Source: Chitinophaga silvatica (lineage in GTDB: Bacteria > Bacteroidota > Bacteroidia > Chitinophagales > Chitinophagaceae). Taken from it: a DNA stretch of 64,000 bases. The DNA is taken from the NCBI RefSeq assembly GCF_003419895.1, contig NZ_QPMM01000002.1, positions 682,001 through 746,000 of the forward strand, read 5' to 3'. How positions within the stretch are numbered: the first letter of the stretch is position 1; the number at the start of each line of letters is the position of its first letter. This document shows positions 8,435 to 18,123 of the stretch, one piece after another. A program made the translations under genes and the position numbers. The notes under the pieces were generated by a model. It made no database searches and was not told where the DNA came from. It worked only from the letters and a program-made list of their open reading frames with translations.

Positions 8435-9022
8435 GTGCAACATTTACTTACATCATCAGTAGATCTGCAGGAGGTTGCTGCAGGTAACGAAAAGGCATTC
8501 AAAATTCTGTTTGAACAATATAGAGGGAAGTTATTTAATTATATTTCCCGCTTTGTAAAATCAGAAACGATTGCCGAGGAATTGGTGCTTGATGTATTTA
8601 TGAAGATTTGGATCGGAAGAGACCTGATAGCTCAGGTCCGAAATTTTGATGCTTTCCTCTTTCGTATAGCACATAATAAGAGTATTGATTTCCTGCGTTC
8701 TGCAGCCGGTGATAAACGACTGCAGGAACTATTGTGGGATAAAATTGATCTGGCCGATCAAATTGGAGCCGATACCGGCCTGATGGCACAGGAATATGAA
8801 AGCAAAATCAGGGCTGCCATAGCCTTATTACCTCCTCAATGCAAAAAAGTATACACCCTTAGCCGGGAAGAAGAACTATCGCACGACCAGATTGCACAAC
8901 AACTCAATATTTCAAGAGCAACCGTTAATAACCATATAGTTATGGCTCAAAGATTTATCCGCAACTTCCTTTCAAAAGAGATAGATCTGGCCATCGTTAT
9001 CCTGCTTCTCGGAAAAATTTAA
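8435..9022 (+). CDS. ECF-type RNA polymerase sigma factor (FecI-like), locus 1
   Basis: 195 residues starting at GTG; no ATG in frame fits. Region 2 (about 24-90) has FKILFEQYRGKLFNYI, EELVLDVFMKIW and FLFRIAHNKSIDFLR. Region 4 (about 128-175) has LPPQCKKVYTLSREEELSHDQIAQQLNISRATVNNHI. Family knowledge: such factors are held by a membrane FecR protein and released when the partner SusC/TonB receptor senses its ligand. The fecR gene follows 75 nt downstream, then susC and susD, all on one strand. A C-terminal hydrophobic tail (AIVILLLGKI) is usual in Bacteroidota members. Confidence 0.93.
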   Translation: MQHLLTSSVDLQEVAAGNEKAFKILFEQYRGKLFNYISRFVKSETIAEELVLDVFMKIWIGRDLIAQVRNFDAFLFRIAHNKSIDFLRSAAGDKRLQELLWDKIDLADQIGADTGLMAQEYESKIRAAIALLPPQCKKVYTLSREEELSHDQIAQQLNISRATVNNHIVMAQRFIRNFLSKEIDLAIVILLLGKI

Positions 9023-9097
9023 AAAAAATTTCATCTCACACTAGTTATTCATCATTTTTTCTCCGTCTTATTAAGAACGGAGTATCTATTTATTGCT

Positions 9098-10282
9098 ATG
9101 AAGCATGCAGAAACACACAACTGGAAAGATCTGATAACAAGGTATTTGAATAATCAAATATCCAGGGCCGAGTTGGCAGAGATGCTACGCAAAGTAGAGA
9201 ATGAAGAAGATCTCGATGCATTACATGAAATACTTAGTACAGAATGGAACCACGAAGAATCGCAGACAGATAATTCAGGTATCGATTGGAATGCTCACTA
9301 CGAGGCTATTATTAATGCTTCACCCGCTTTTTCTTCAAAAAAAGGATTGGGGAGATGGACACGCTGGCTGTTAGCCGCCTGTCTGTTAACAATTTTTTCG
9401 GTAGGAGGGTATTGGACATATTCTACCTACTACAATAAACAACAAAAGATTACTGCCACAACGCAATTTGACAAACAACCAGGAAGCAATGGCGGTATTC
9501 TGATACTTGCAGACGGCAGTAAAATACAACTGGATAGCATGGGAAATGGAACCCTGGCCATGCAAGGCAATACTAAAATCAGCAACCGTCAGGGTCGTAT
9601 AATTTATAACGCTTTCGAGAGAGGCGATGAACCACAAATGTTCAACACTATTACAACCCCAAGGAGCAAGCAGTTTCAGCTTGTATTGGCTGACGGAAGT
9701 GGTGTTTGGCTAAATGCCGCTTCCTCTGTGCGCTTTCCAACTACTTTCAACAATAATGAAAGAAGAGTAGAAATTACAGGTGAAGCTTACTTTGAAATAG
9801 CTCAACAATCAAAAAATGGTAATCCCATACCCTTTATTGTTTCCGTAAATGGTGTAGAAATAAAGGTATTGGGAACGCACTTCAACGTTAATGCATATGC
9901 CGATGAAGAAGTTATTAAAACTACCCTACTGGAAGGGAAAGTAATAGTCTCTAAAACAAACAAACAACAGGTTTTACAACCAGGTGAACAATTGCAGCTG
10001 GATCATAACGGCAATTTCACACTCTTAAAAGATGTAGATACTGATAGCGAAGTAGCCTGGAAAAATGGTTATTTCTCGTTCACAAATACCGATCTGTTCA
10101 GCGTTATGCGCCAGATATCCAGATGGTATGATGTAGATATCGTGTATGAAGGAAAATTGCCTAATCGTCGCTTTGGAGGAGAGATTTCACGTAATACCAA
10201 TGTTTCTCAGGTATTGAAAATACTGGAAGAAAGTAAGATACATTTTAGACAGGAAGAACACAGGATCGTCGTATTACCATAA
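9098..10282 (+). CDS. FecR family anti-sigma factor, locus 1
   Basis: 394 residues. An N-terminal cytoplasmic part (1-85) should bind the sigma factor. A single membrane helix lies at about 87-106 (RWLLAACLLTIFSVGGYW). The periplasmic FecR domain (about 180-280) contains TPRSKQFQLVLADGSGVWLN, SVRFPTTF and GEAYFEIA. A DUF4974-type C-terminal domain (about 320-394) contains VMRQISRWYDVDIVYEG. It transmits ligand status from the STN domain of the adjacent SusC to the sigma factor. The stop codon is overlapped by the T-tract of an antisense terminator (see 10285-10376). Confidence 0.93.
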   Translation: MKHAETHNWKDLITRYLNNQISRAELAEMLRKVENEEDLDALHEILSTEWNHEESQTDNSGIDWNAHYEAIINASPAFSSKKGLGRWTRWLLAACLLTIFSVGGYWTYSTYYNKQQKITATTQFDKQPGSNGGILILADGSKIQLDSMGNGTLAMQGNTKISNRQGRIIYNAFERGDEPQMFNTITTPRSKQFQLVLADGSGVWLNAASSVRFPTTFNNNERRVEITGEAYFEIAQQSKNGNPIPFIVSVNGVEIKVLGTHFNVNAYADEEVIKTTLLEGKVIVSKTNKQQVLQPGEQLQLDHNGNFTLLKDVDTDSEVAWKNGYFSFTNTDLFSVMRQISRWYDVDIVYEGKLPNRRFGGEISRNTNVSQVLKILEESKIHFRQEEHRIVVLP

Positions 10283-10284
10283 AA

Positions 10285-10376
10285 CAAAAAACCGCCCTGA
10301 GGTGAGAGACAGAGCGGTCGAAAGTTTCGGTCAATACTCTATATAACAATTTGTTTGGCACGAATTGCTGATTACT
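10285..10376 (-). ncRNA. candidate antisense sRNA over the susC leader, locus 1
   Basis: Read on the minus strand, ACCGCTCTG and CAGGGCGGT (plus coordinates 10291-10318) form a 9-bp stem with one U-G pair, followed by TTTTTTGTTTT: an intrinsic terminator pointing away from susC. On the sense strand the same position is a C-A mismatch, so the antisense strand folds better. A weak -7-like TGGTTTTG lies at 10388 to 10381, just before the susC start, but no -33 is evident. Predicted RNA about 92 nt. The promoter is weak; the support comes from the matching arrangement at 32057-32178. Confidence 0.4.
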
Positions 10377-10398
10377 CAACCAAAACCACTACTAAAGT

Positions 10399-13300
10399 AT
10401 GAAAAAAAAATTACGTACCGCCTGGTATTTCAGCCGTCACGTACTTCCCAAAACATTCCTGTTTATGAAGTTAACAGCCGTTGTCATAATGGCCACTTGC
10501 CTTCAGATTAGTGCAAAGGGCTATTCGCAAAAGGTTACATTGTCAGAAAGTAATTCCCGTTTATCAAAAGTCTTCCGCGTTATTAAAAAACAAACTGGAT
10601 TTTCTTTCTTCTTTGACGAAGCCTGGTTAAAACAAGCTGAAGGAATCACTATTAATGTGAAAGATGTCAGCCTGGAAGCCGCTTTAGATATTTGTTTCAA
10701 GGACCTTCCGCTTACTTATAGCATTGTTGGAAATACAGTGGTTGTAAAGCCTCGCGAAGAAGCGCCTATTTCTGCTGCACAAGCCAATCCACCTATCAAC
10801 GGTGTTATAACTGATGGTGGCAAACTCCCTTTAGCCGGTGTTTCTGTAAGAATTAAAGGAACAGATAAAGGAACTATAACCAATGAAAAAGGTGAATTTA
10901 CCCTCAACGCAAAACCAGGCGATGTGCTTGAAATCTCATTTGTAGGTTTCAAAAAACAACAGGTAACCATCGGCCAGGATTCCAAACTGAAAATTGTGAT
11001 GGAAACCGGTAGCAGTGGCCTGGGTGAAGTAGTTGTTACCGCTCTTGGTATCGGCAAAAATGATAAAACATTGGGTTATGCGATCACTACTCTTAAAGGA
11101 GAGGAGCTAACCAGAACCAATACTGTAAATCCTATTACCGCACTTCAAGGTAAGGTGGCCGGTGTAAACGTAAGCACCATGACCGCCGCCGGGGTACAAA
11201 CGTCTCCGTTTATTCAGATCCGTGGTGCCAAAGTATTAGGTACTCCGGGTAATAATACCAACCAGCCAATTTTTGTTATTGATGGTAATGTGCTGACGAA
11301 CAACGTATCCAATGCAGATGATGCAGATCCTGGATCTCAGCTCAAAAACCTGAACCCTGATGACTATGAATCTGTAACCATCCTTAAAGGTGCTGCTGCA
11401 ACCGCATTGTACGGTTCCAGAGGTATTAATGGTGCAGTAGTAATTACCACCAAGAAAGCGAAAGTCGGACAAGCGTTTCAGGTAGATTTGGGTTCTACCT
11501 ATCAAACCCAGCAGATTTACAGAGCTCCAATGGATCTTCAGAATGTTTATGGCCAGGGTAGTGCATTAACCAGAGAAGGAAATTTCAGACCTGATGGTAC
11601 TCAGTCTCAAACTACCGCCAGCTGGGGCCCTAAAATGGATGGTAGCCTGCATCCTGCTGTATATGATCCTTCAATTAAGGTGCCTTACTCTCCTCAGCCA
11701 GATAACTGGAAGGCATTCTATCAGAATGGTAATTTTATCAACAATAATATCGCAATATCCAGCGCAACTGATAAGTTTAATTATCGCTTGTCATATTCTA
11801 ATAACCATACCAATGGTACCTTACCCAACAATGGTATGCAGAGAAATTCAGTAGCACTGAAAATTGGTGCAAAACTGAATGATATTTTCTCTACCGATTT
11901 TGGTGTGAGCTATTCTAATACCGTTGCAAAGAACTTCTTCTCACAAGGAAGATGGGCGTATGGCGGTGGGCAAAACCTTGCCTTCAATACCTATTATCTG
12001 CCTAGAAACATTGATTTCCAGGAATGGCATAATACTTATCGCAGAGCAGATAACGGAATCAACGGAAATGCTTTTGGCAACCTGATCTCTGCTCAGAATG
12101 CATTCGCAAGATTTGATAAGAATAACTACTACAGACATGAAAATTCTGTACTGGGCTACCTGCAACTGAAAGCACAGGTTAATCCATGGTTAGACCTTTC
12201 TGCCAGAGGTAATCTGAATCTATATAAAATCCGTACTGAAGAGAAAAACTACGGCAATGATATTAATAATGCCGGTGGTTATTATGCAAGTGGCGGAAGT
12301 TATACAGGAGATTACACCATGTTGTTTATGGCCCATGCTGTAAAAACTGCGATGAATAATGACCTGACTATCGATATGCGCTTGTATAACGAAGATTTCG
12401 GTGATATGTATAACGAAAGTTATGGTGCCAGCATCAATGGTGCTTTAAGTGTTCCTAACCAGTTTTTCCTGGGTAACTCCTCACAAAATATTCAGAGTAA
12501 ATATTACTATGGTACCCAGGATGTTCCTGGTCCGAGATACCCTTCTCAGTTAACAATTGGGGTAGGTGGTATATTGAATCTGAACTATAAACAATATCTG
12601 AATCTGGAGTTGACAGGGCGTAACGACTGGCGATCTACACTTACCTATCCTGTAGCGGCAGTTGGTGCACATAATAATTATTCAATTTTCTATCCGGCAG
12701 CTAACCTTTCATACTCTTTCTATGATCATTTTCATAATAGTATGCCAATGTGGTTATCTGCAGGTCGCTTAAGGGCATCTCTGGCTTATGTAGGTAATTC
12801 CGGTATTGCTGGTCCTTATCAAACAGGAGTTGGTTATTCACCAGCTACTATCTATAATCAAAATGGTGCTTCTGTAGGTACTGCTACTCAGTATAATGCA
12901 GATACCAAACCTAATCTGAATCTTAAAGCACAGATCAGCCGCACCTGGGAATTTGGTACCAATTTCGGATTGTTTAATGATCTGATTAATGTAGATTTTG
13001 CCTGGTATAAAACCAATACTTTCAATCAGCTGATCAAATTAGGTGGAGTTCCTGAAACCGGTTATAGCCAGGTATTCTTTAATGCCGGTAATATCCAGAA
13101 TAAAGGTTGGGAATTGTTAGTGAATGTTTCACCGATTCGCAGCAAAGACTGGGGTCTTGATTTCGCTGTAAACATGGCTCGTAACAAAAGTAAGATCATC
13201 GAATTTGGAAATGGCATTACCGACTGGAACCTCAGTGATAACTACGAAGGTGTAAGCGTTCATGCATATGAAGGTGGAGATTTCGGAATTCTGACAACCA

Positions 13301-14118
13301 ATAACGATTACTACGCAAGTACAGCTATTGATTCTAAAACAGGATTACCTATCATTACCTATGATGGCAGACTTACCAGTACAGCTAACCAGTACGATAT
13401 GGCTAACTATAGCTTAAAGGTAATTCCACAGGGCGCTCCTAATGTACGTATCGGTAAAGTGGAACCAGATGTAACTGGAGGTATCAGCGGTACTTTAAGA
13501 TATAAAAACTTCAGTTTGTTTGCGCAGGTTGATGGACGTTTTGGTGGTTATGTATTCTCTGAATCATATGCCTATGCCACTGGTCAGGGTACTACACTCA
13601 AAACGCTGGAAGGAAGAGATAAGGAACATGGTGGTTTACCTCGTACAGATCCTTTATGGAACAATGGCGAACCAATCTATGATGGTATAATTCCAAATGC
13701 AGTATTTGATGAAGGTCAGATGAGTCCATTACAACCAGGAACGAGCATTGCAGGAATGACATTCAAAGAGGCCTACGAGAAGAAATTAGTAGAGCCAATG
13801 AAAGCATCGCTTTATTATAATACTTTCTACGGTTGGGAAACCAATTTAAATACTACAGAAGTAATCAGTAAGAATTCATGGGTAATGCTCCGCGAAGTAA
13901 CGCTTGGATATCGTTTACCAGCTGCCGTTAGTCAACGTCTGCACCTGAAAGGAGCAAGATTGAATCTTTCTGCCCGTAATATTGGTTATTTATACCGCAC
14001 ATTGGCAGGTGGACAAAATCCTGAATCATTACAAAGTAATGATCCATTCAGACCATTCATAACAGGTGGAGTTCCATTCTCCCGTAATTATGCAGCTACC
14101 CTTAACATTACTCTGTAA
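10399..14118 (+). CDS. SusC/RagA family TonB-linked outer-membrane receptor with STN domain, locus 1
   Basis: 1239 residues. A long signal region ends near SAKGYSQ. An STN signalling domain (about 55-115, GFSFFFDEAWLK... VVVKP) is followed by a carboxypeptidase-regulatory-like domain (about 132-205, PLAGVSVRIKGTDKGTITNEKGEF) and a TonB-dependent plug (about 215-350, with YGSRGINGAVVITTKK). The rest is the 22-strand barrel ending in NYAATLNITL. It imports a substrate captured by the SusD partner, powered by TonB; the STN domain signals to FecR. susD starts 11 nt downstream. No degradative enzyme lies next to it, so the substrate cannot be named. Confidence 0.95.
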   Translation: MKKKLRTAWYFSRHVLPKTFLFMKLTAVVIMATCLQISAKGYSQKVTLSESNSRLSKVFRVIKKQTGFSFFFDEAWLKQAEGITINVKDVSLEAALDICFKDLPLTYSIVGNTVVVKPREEAPISAAQANPPINGVITDGGKLPLAGVSVRIKGTDKGTITNEKGEFTLNAKPGDVLEISFVGFKKQQVTIGQDSKLKIVMETGSSGLGEVVVTALGIGKNDKTLGYAITTLKGEELTRTNTVNPITALQGKVAGVNVSTMTAAGVQTSPFIQIRGAKVLGTPGNNTNQPIFVIDGNVLTNNVSNADDADPGSQLKNLNPDDYESVTILKGAAATALYGSRGINGAVVITTKKAKVGQAFQVDLGSTYQTQQIYRAPMDLQNVYGQGSALTREGNFRPDGTQSQTTASWGPKMDGSLHPAVYDPSIKVPYSPQPDNWKAFYQNGNFINNNIAISSATDKFNYRLSYSNNHTNGTLPNNGMQRNSVALKIGAKLNDIFSTDFGVSYSNTVAKNFFSQGRWAYGGGQNLAFNTYYLPRNIDFQEWHNTYRRADNGINGNAFGNLISAQNAFARFDKNNYYRHENSVLGYLQLKAQVNPWLDLSARGNLNLYKIRTEEKNYGNDINNAGGYYASGGSYTGDYTMLFMAHAVKTAMNNDLTIDMRLYNEDFGDMYNESYGASINGALSVPNQFFLGNSSQNIQSKYYYGTQDVPGPRYPSQLTIGVGGILNLNYKQYLNLELTGRNDWRSTLTYPVAAVGAHNNYSIFYPAANLSYSFYDHFHNSMPMWLSAGRLRASLAYVGNSGIAGPYQTGVGYSPATIYNQNGASVGTATQYNADTKPNLNLKAQISRTWEFGTNFGLFNDLINVDFAWYKTNTFNQLIKLGGVPETGYSQVFFNAGNIQNKGWELLVNVSPIRSKDWGLDFAVNMARNKSKIIEFGNGITDWNLSDNYEGVSVHAYEGGDFGILTTNNDYYASTAIDSKTGLPIITYDGRLTSTANQYDMANYSLKVIPQGAPNVRIGKVEPDVTGGISGTLRYKNFSLFAQVDGRFGGYVFSESYAYATGQGTTLKTLEGRDKEHGGLPRTDPLWNNGEPIYDGIIPNAVFDEGQMSPLQPGTSIAGMTFKEAYEKKLVEPMKASLYYNTFYGWETNLNTTEVISKNSWVMLREVTLGYRLPAAVSQRLHLKGARLNLSARNIGYLYRTLAGGQNPESLQSNDPFRPFITGGVPFSRNYAATLNITL

Positions 14119-14129
14119 ACCTTGTGCAC

Positions 14130-15968
14130 ATGAAAATTATCAATAAATATATAGCAGGATTACTTTTACTAGGAACACTAAGTCAGTCTTGTAAAAAGAC
14201 ATTAATCGATATCAATACAAACCCAAATTTATTAAATGATGTAGCGCCTGAATACTTATTTACCGGTTCTACAACAGATATTAATTTTGGATCCAGAGAT
14301 CGCATTTCCCAGCGTTATGGTGCTACCATGACCTACATGCAGTACCTGGTTCCGGATGCATCTACCACGCAGTCTTTATCGGGGAAATATTGTGATCCTA
14401 ATAAAGCAACTGGTCCAAGTCCGGATTTCATCTTCTACAGTGATTATTTTAAATCTACCGGTCGGGATATGGGCCGGATCATTGAAAAAATCAATTCACT
14501 GACTGGAGAGCAACAGACTAAATATCAGGGTTTGAAAGGCATCTGCATGATTGTGGATGTTTATCATGCCTGGAGAGTAGCCGATATTTTTGGTGCAATG
14601 CCTTACAGTCAGGCATTTAATGATGCCCAATTTCCATTACCGAAGTATGACTTTGATTTTGATCTTTATAAAGTATTTGATCAGAAGCTGAAAGATGCAG
14701 CAACTTTGCTGAAAAATAATACAGCCAATCAGATTGCTCTTGGAAATCAGGATCTGTTTTATAATGGAGATTATGATGCGTGGTACAGATTGGCGAATAC
14801 GCTGAGAATTAAGATTGCTCAACGTTATGAGAAGAGAGATGCAGGTCAACTTACAAGTGTGTTGAATGATGTTGCAACAAATTTCGGTAGCAAAATCATG
14901 AACCCATCTCAAATAGATCCGGCCAGTGATGGATCCTTTGCTATCAATTTCACACGTGACTGGGCGAATAATGTGGATGATATCAATGTAATTTTATTTA
15001 ACTACAATGCATCATTTGCGTTTGTAGAATATTTAAAATCGATGAATGACCCACGTTTGCCATTGATGTTGAGAGAGAATGATTTTGGAGATAATAGTAC
15101 TCAATATCTTAATGTTAAAGCAAATGGTAATGCAGCTACACTGGCAGCCTTGGCCTTACCGGAAAACAAAGTACGGTACTGGGGTAAACATGCAGCTCCT
15201 GAATCGGCAGGTGAACCGGGCTATGGTTCAACAGGAGGAGACAGGAACAAAGCGTTTGTAATGGCCGATGGGTCTACTTCAAACCTGGGCTTCCTATCTG
15301 CAGTACAAACCCGCTTATTTATTAAGAATGGTGGTTTTGGAGGATTTGATTCCAGGTCTGACCGTAAACTGATGCATACAGATGAGACTTATGCTGATGG
15401 ATCTACCATCAAAATGAAATCCTTCTTCCTGACCTATGCAGAAACCTGTTTTATGATGGCAGAAATTGCAGAGAAAGGTGGAAACGGGTTGGGAGCTACT
15501 GCTCAGCAGTGGTTTTATAAAGGAGTAGAAGCATCTTTTAACCAATATCGTTCATTTGGTATTGCTACAAAAGTACCCAATGCCGCGGATGCCAATATCG
15601 GCACATTTGCCACTCCGGCAAAATTGCCTTACAAAGGTTTGGCCAGCATTTATTCACAATCATGGGTACACTTCATGATGCAGCCAGATGAAGCCTGGGC
15701 AATGTGGAAACGTACAGGCTATCCTCAATTTACCAATACAAGACCAGGTAATAACGGAACTATTGGAGATGGATCTACTATCGCTTACCTGGAGAACCTC
15801 TGGGATGGTGGTAAAAATCTGTTAATTCCTCGCAGAAATATGCTGAATGTTAGTTCTACTTTAAACCAGGAAAACTACAATGCAGCGGTAAAAGGAATGA
15901 TAGATAAAGACCCGGCATACGGAACTACATCACAAGATACAAAAGGACGTATCTGGTGGGATAAATAG
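14130..15968 (+). CDS. SusD/RagB-family nutrient-binding outer-membrane lipoprotein (SusD-like_2), locus 1
   Basis: 612 residues from ATG 14130 (MKIINKYIAGLLLLGTLSQSCKK); a GTG two codons earlier is possible. The lipobox LSQSC puts the acylated Cys near residue 21. The body is mostly helical, with the segments YHAWRVADIFGAMPYSQAF, YNGDYDAWYRLANTLRIKIA and the C-terminal EAWAMWKRTGYPQ typical of the SusD-like_2 group. It forms the lid of the SusC transporter on the cell surface. This group is often linked to peptide, siderophore or glycan uptake, so the cargo is open. A terminator follows. Confidence 0.92.
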   Translation: MKIINKYIAGLLLLGTLSQSCKKTLIDINTNPNLLNDVAPEYLFTGSTTDINFGSRDRISQRYGATMTYMQYLVPDASTTQSLSGKYCDPNKATGPSPDFIFYSDYFKSTGRDMGRIIEKINSLTGEQQTKYQGLKGICMIVDVYHAWRVADIFGAMPYSQAFNDAQFPLPKYDFDFDLYKVFDQKLKDAATLLKNNTANQIALGNQDLFYNGDYDAWYRLANTLRIKIAQRYEKRDAGQLTSVLNDVATNFGSKIMNPSQIDPASDGSFAINFTRDWANNVDDINVILFNYNASFAFVEYLKSMNDPRLPLMLRENDFGDNSTQYLNVKANGNAATLAALALPENKVRYWGKHAAPESAGEPGYGSTGGDRNKAFVMADGSTSNLGFLSAVQTRLFIKNGGFGGFDSRSDRKLMHTDETYADGSTIKMKSFFLTYAETCFMMAEIAEKGGNGLGATAQQWFYKGVEASFNQYRSFGIATKVPNAADANIGTFATPAKLPYKGLASIYSQSWVHFMMQPDEAWAMWKRTGYPQFTNTRPGNNGTIGDGSTIAYLENLWDGGKNLLIPRRNMLNVSSTLNQENYNAAVKGMIDKDPAYGTTSQDTKGRIWWDK

Positions 15969-15995
15969 TCTAATCACTTGTTATCTAAATCTACA

Positions 15996-16029
15996 GGGGT
16001 GCTTCAAGCGATTTGAAGCATCCCTTTTT
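15996..16029 (+). terminator. intrinsic terminator of SusCD locus 1
   Basis: GGGGTGCTTCAA (15996-16007) pairs with TTGAAGCATCCC (16012-16023) with one G-T wobble, followed by TTTTTG. Confidence 0.88.
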
Positions 16030-16221
16030 GTTTGGGGAAAGTGATAGAAATATTTCTTGATAAGTTATTTAAAACTTGACTTTGAACCATTTGTATTAGA
16101 ATCTATTAAAAAAGCTGTTTTTTGTACAGTTGAATTTTATAGATGCACCATAGAATAGCTAATATTCTTTTTTCATTGTAAAAAGCTAAATTCATAAAAT
16201 TCTGTACCTAAAAACTAAACT

Positions 16222-16662
16222 ATGAAGATCTTAATGCGGGTGCTATTGTTATTTATTGGAGGAGTAGCGATTGTAAGTTGTAAACACTCCGTTATTCCAT
16301 TAAGTGCGAAAGAAAAAGAATTTGAAAGTTATTTGGCTAAAAAATATAAATGCACATCCGTAATATCACATGACTATTATGCTATTAATAATAGCAAAAA
16401 TAATGGAGTCTTATACCTATCACTTGAAAACTCTCAAAATGAAGACTTTTGTACTAAAGATAGTTTATTCTTAAAGAAGTTGGCATCTGCAATTGTGGAA
16501 GAGCTTCTGCCAGTACTTTCCTATAAAAAAAACTATGGTAATGTAGATGTTGGTTTTGAAAAATATATTATTGAAGGTACTCATCAAAGAGGGATTTGTA
16601 GTAGAATTGTAAGAGTAAATATTACAAAAAATAGATCAAGATACATACGTTACTGGTATTAA
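16222..16662 (+). CDS. small hypothetical lipoprotein
   Basis: 146 residues. The N terminus MKILMRVLLLFIGGVAIVSC is a lipoprotein signal with the lipobox-like end AIVSC (Cys20), so the product is probably anchored to a membrane. The rest is a small alpha/beta-looking domain with two later cysteines (FCTKDS, GICSR) and no motif I recognise. It stands alone, with no operon partner: the SusCD terminator lies 190 nt upstream and the next gene 200 nt downstream. I cannot assign a function. Confidence 0.65.
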   Translation: MKILMRVLLLFIGGVAIVSCKHSVIPLSAKEKEFESYLAKKYKCTSVISHDYYAINNSKNNGVLYLSLENSQNEDFCTKDSLFLKKLASAIVEELLPVLSYKKNYGNVDVGFEKYIIEGTHQRGICSRIVRVNITKNRSRYIRYWY

Positions 16663-16864
16663 GTTGTTAAACTCGCCTCCAAATAAATACATAATTACTA
16701 TTGGTATCAAACCCATTCCCCCATCCCTCCAACCGGCAGAAATTGCTAAAAGTTTCTCAAAACCTCTTTAAAACTTGCATTTTTTTGATTAACTTGTAAT
16801 TAAGGCTGTGAATTATCGATTGGAGTGAAAAACCGATTACAGTTAACCTTCAATACTTAAAGTT

Positions 16865-17074
16865 ATGCAGGAAATCATCGTGACCGTCGACGGTAAAGAC
16901 TACACTATTCAAACATTGGAAGCTAATTTCAAACAGCTTTTCATCGTGAAAGCATGCGATGCCGATACAGTGTATTGTGCCAATGAAGAAGGTGAAATAA
17001 AACCTCGCGATATTGCCAATCCACCAGAGAAACTGCTCAAGATTGGCAGTGCGATTAAAAGTTATTTTGCTTAA
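16865..17074 (+). CDS. small conserved-looking hypothetical protein (69 aa)
   Basis: 69 residues, MQEIIVTVDGKDYTIQTLEA... with a beta-rich start and an amphipathic helix at the end (PEKLLKIGSAIKSYF). The frame shows good coding character and is followed by a clear terminator, which supports a real gene. No signal peptide, membrane segment or known motif. Function unknown. Confidence 0.6.
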   Translation: MQEIIVTVDGKDYTIQTLEANFKQLFIVKACDADTVYCANEEGEIKPRDIANPPEKLLKIGSAIKSYFA

Positions 17075-17121
17075 AATTTTGAATTACTAATAAATTTAGT
17101 AATTTTGTAAAAGACATATTA

Positions 17122-17176
17122 AAAAAGCCTCCGAGGCTCGCTATTTCTGCATTTGGCGTTTCCTGGGGGCTTTTTA
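17122..17176 (+). terminator. intrinsic terminator after the 69-aa gene
   Basis: AAAAAGCCTCCGAGG (17122-17136) pairs imperfectly with CCTGGGGGCTTTTT (17162-17175); loop about 25 nt, T-run at the end. A/T outer ends allow bidirectional use. Confidence 0.7.
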
Positions 17177-17219
17177 ATTATTTTGAATGCTAATTTGTTT
17201 AGTATAAATTGAATGGAGA

Positions 17220-17708
17220 ATGCATAATCCATTAGCGTTATTATCCGAATTGTTATTGAATGCACTTATTAACCATGGCTATATTTATTTTATACGCCAA
17301 AGCTATCCCCGTGGGATTGACCATTTTGATGATTCAATAAAAGAAGCTTTTATTATCACCCCATATAAAAAACTCAGTGCAGCTCAGGAGCATCTTTTGC
17401 ATATCACTGATAGTAGAAAACATATTTACGACATCTATCAACCTTCAGAGAAAGAAAAACTATTTATAGCTGCCAGTCAACCTCCCGGATATAAAGTATA
17501 TGTAGATAAGCTTGCTGCTAAAACCTGGAAACCCACCAGCGACTTAAACTCCAAAATCAGTAATTATTTACGGGTAAATACTAAGTGGAAGGCTAAAGAC
17601 TCAAATGTAGATGTGACACTATTTATAAGTTATGGAGAGCTAATGTTGAATCTCTCCAATGGGAAAGACGACCTTCAAATCCTATTTAAGGAAGTTGAAA
17701 GGTTGTAA
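17220..17708 (+). CDS. hypothetical protein (162 aa)
   Basis: Soluble-looking protein without signal peptide; MHNPLALLSELLLNALINHG starts with an amphipathic helix. A GGAG sequence overlaps the region just before the ATG, giving unusually short spacing, but the earlier ATG at 17213 runs into a stop at once. The middle has a charged region (ITPYKKLSAAQEHLLHITDSRKHIYDIY) and the end is beta-rich (VDVTLFISYGELMLNLSNG). No family recognised. The next gene, a decayed membrane protein, begins 33 nt after the stop. Confidence 0.55.
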   Translation: MHNPLALLSELLLNALINHGYIYFIRQSYPRGIDHFDDSIKEAFIITPYKKLSAAQEHLLHITDSRKHIYDIYQPSEKEKLFIAASQPPGYKVYVDKLAAKTWKPTSDLNSKISNYLRVNTKWKAKDSNVDVTLFISYGELMLNLSNGKDDLQILFKEVERL

Positions 17709-17741
17709 AATCGCGTACATTTATGTTTATAATATGTTTCG

Positions 17742-18099
17742 ATGATTACCTATACCCAGCCTACTGCCTATAGAATTCTGCTTACTTGTTCTTTTATCTT
17801 TATCCTGTTTCTACTATTCTGCCTCTATGTTGTTTGTACAGACCTGGTATTTAACCTACACAATAATAACCTGGATTATGGTATTACCAGCGCTTTTTTA
17901 ATATCTTCTGCTGTTGTCATTTATTACCTTGATCGGATATTTTTGAAAGTCAATGCAAATGGAAATATCATTCAGATTAGCACATTGTTCTCATATCGAG
18001 AATATAAAATTCATGGAATTGAAGGGTAATGGAGGCCTGGGTATTCCCTGGTTTATGTATAATTATTACCAAGTTTTTAAAGAGCCAGGAAGCAATTGA
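17742..18099 (+). pseudogene. decayed paralogue of the downstream membrane protein (internal deletion plus frameshift)
   Basis: The open frame 17742-18029 encodes 95 residues with two membrane helices and then YYLDRIFLKVNANGNIIQIS...YKIHGIEG, which aligns with residues about 1-95 of the 385-aa protein encoded at 18124 (VYSIDRLFFKITITPETFRYQ...YKIDELGG). Right after the stop, in the +1 frame, 18028-18099 reads NGGLGIPWFMYNYYQVF..., matching the extreme C terminus of that protein (NTGGLNMPWFKVKY). About 280 middle residues are missing. The simplest reading is a tandem duplicate that lost its centre. The 95-aa frame could still be translated as a short membrane peptide. Confidence 0.7.
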
Positions 18100-18123
18100 T
18101 TAATTTGCCTTAATTTAAATAGA

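Noticed and set aside
16663..16864. Possible structured RNA before the 69-aa gene
   Set aside because: Only partial, interrupted pairing (CTGT...CAG around 16807-16842) is visible, not enough for a claim.
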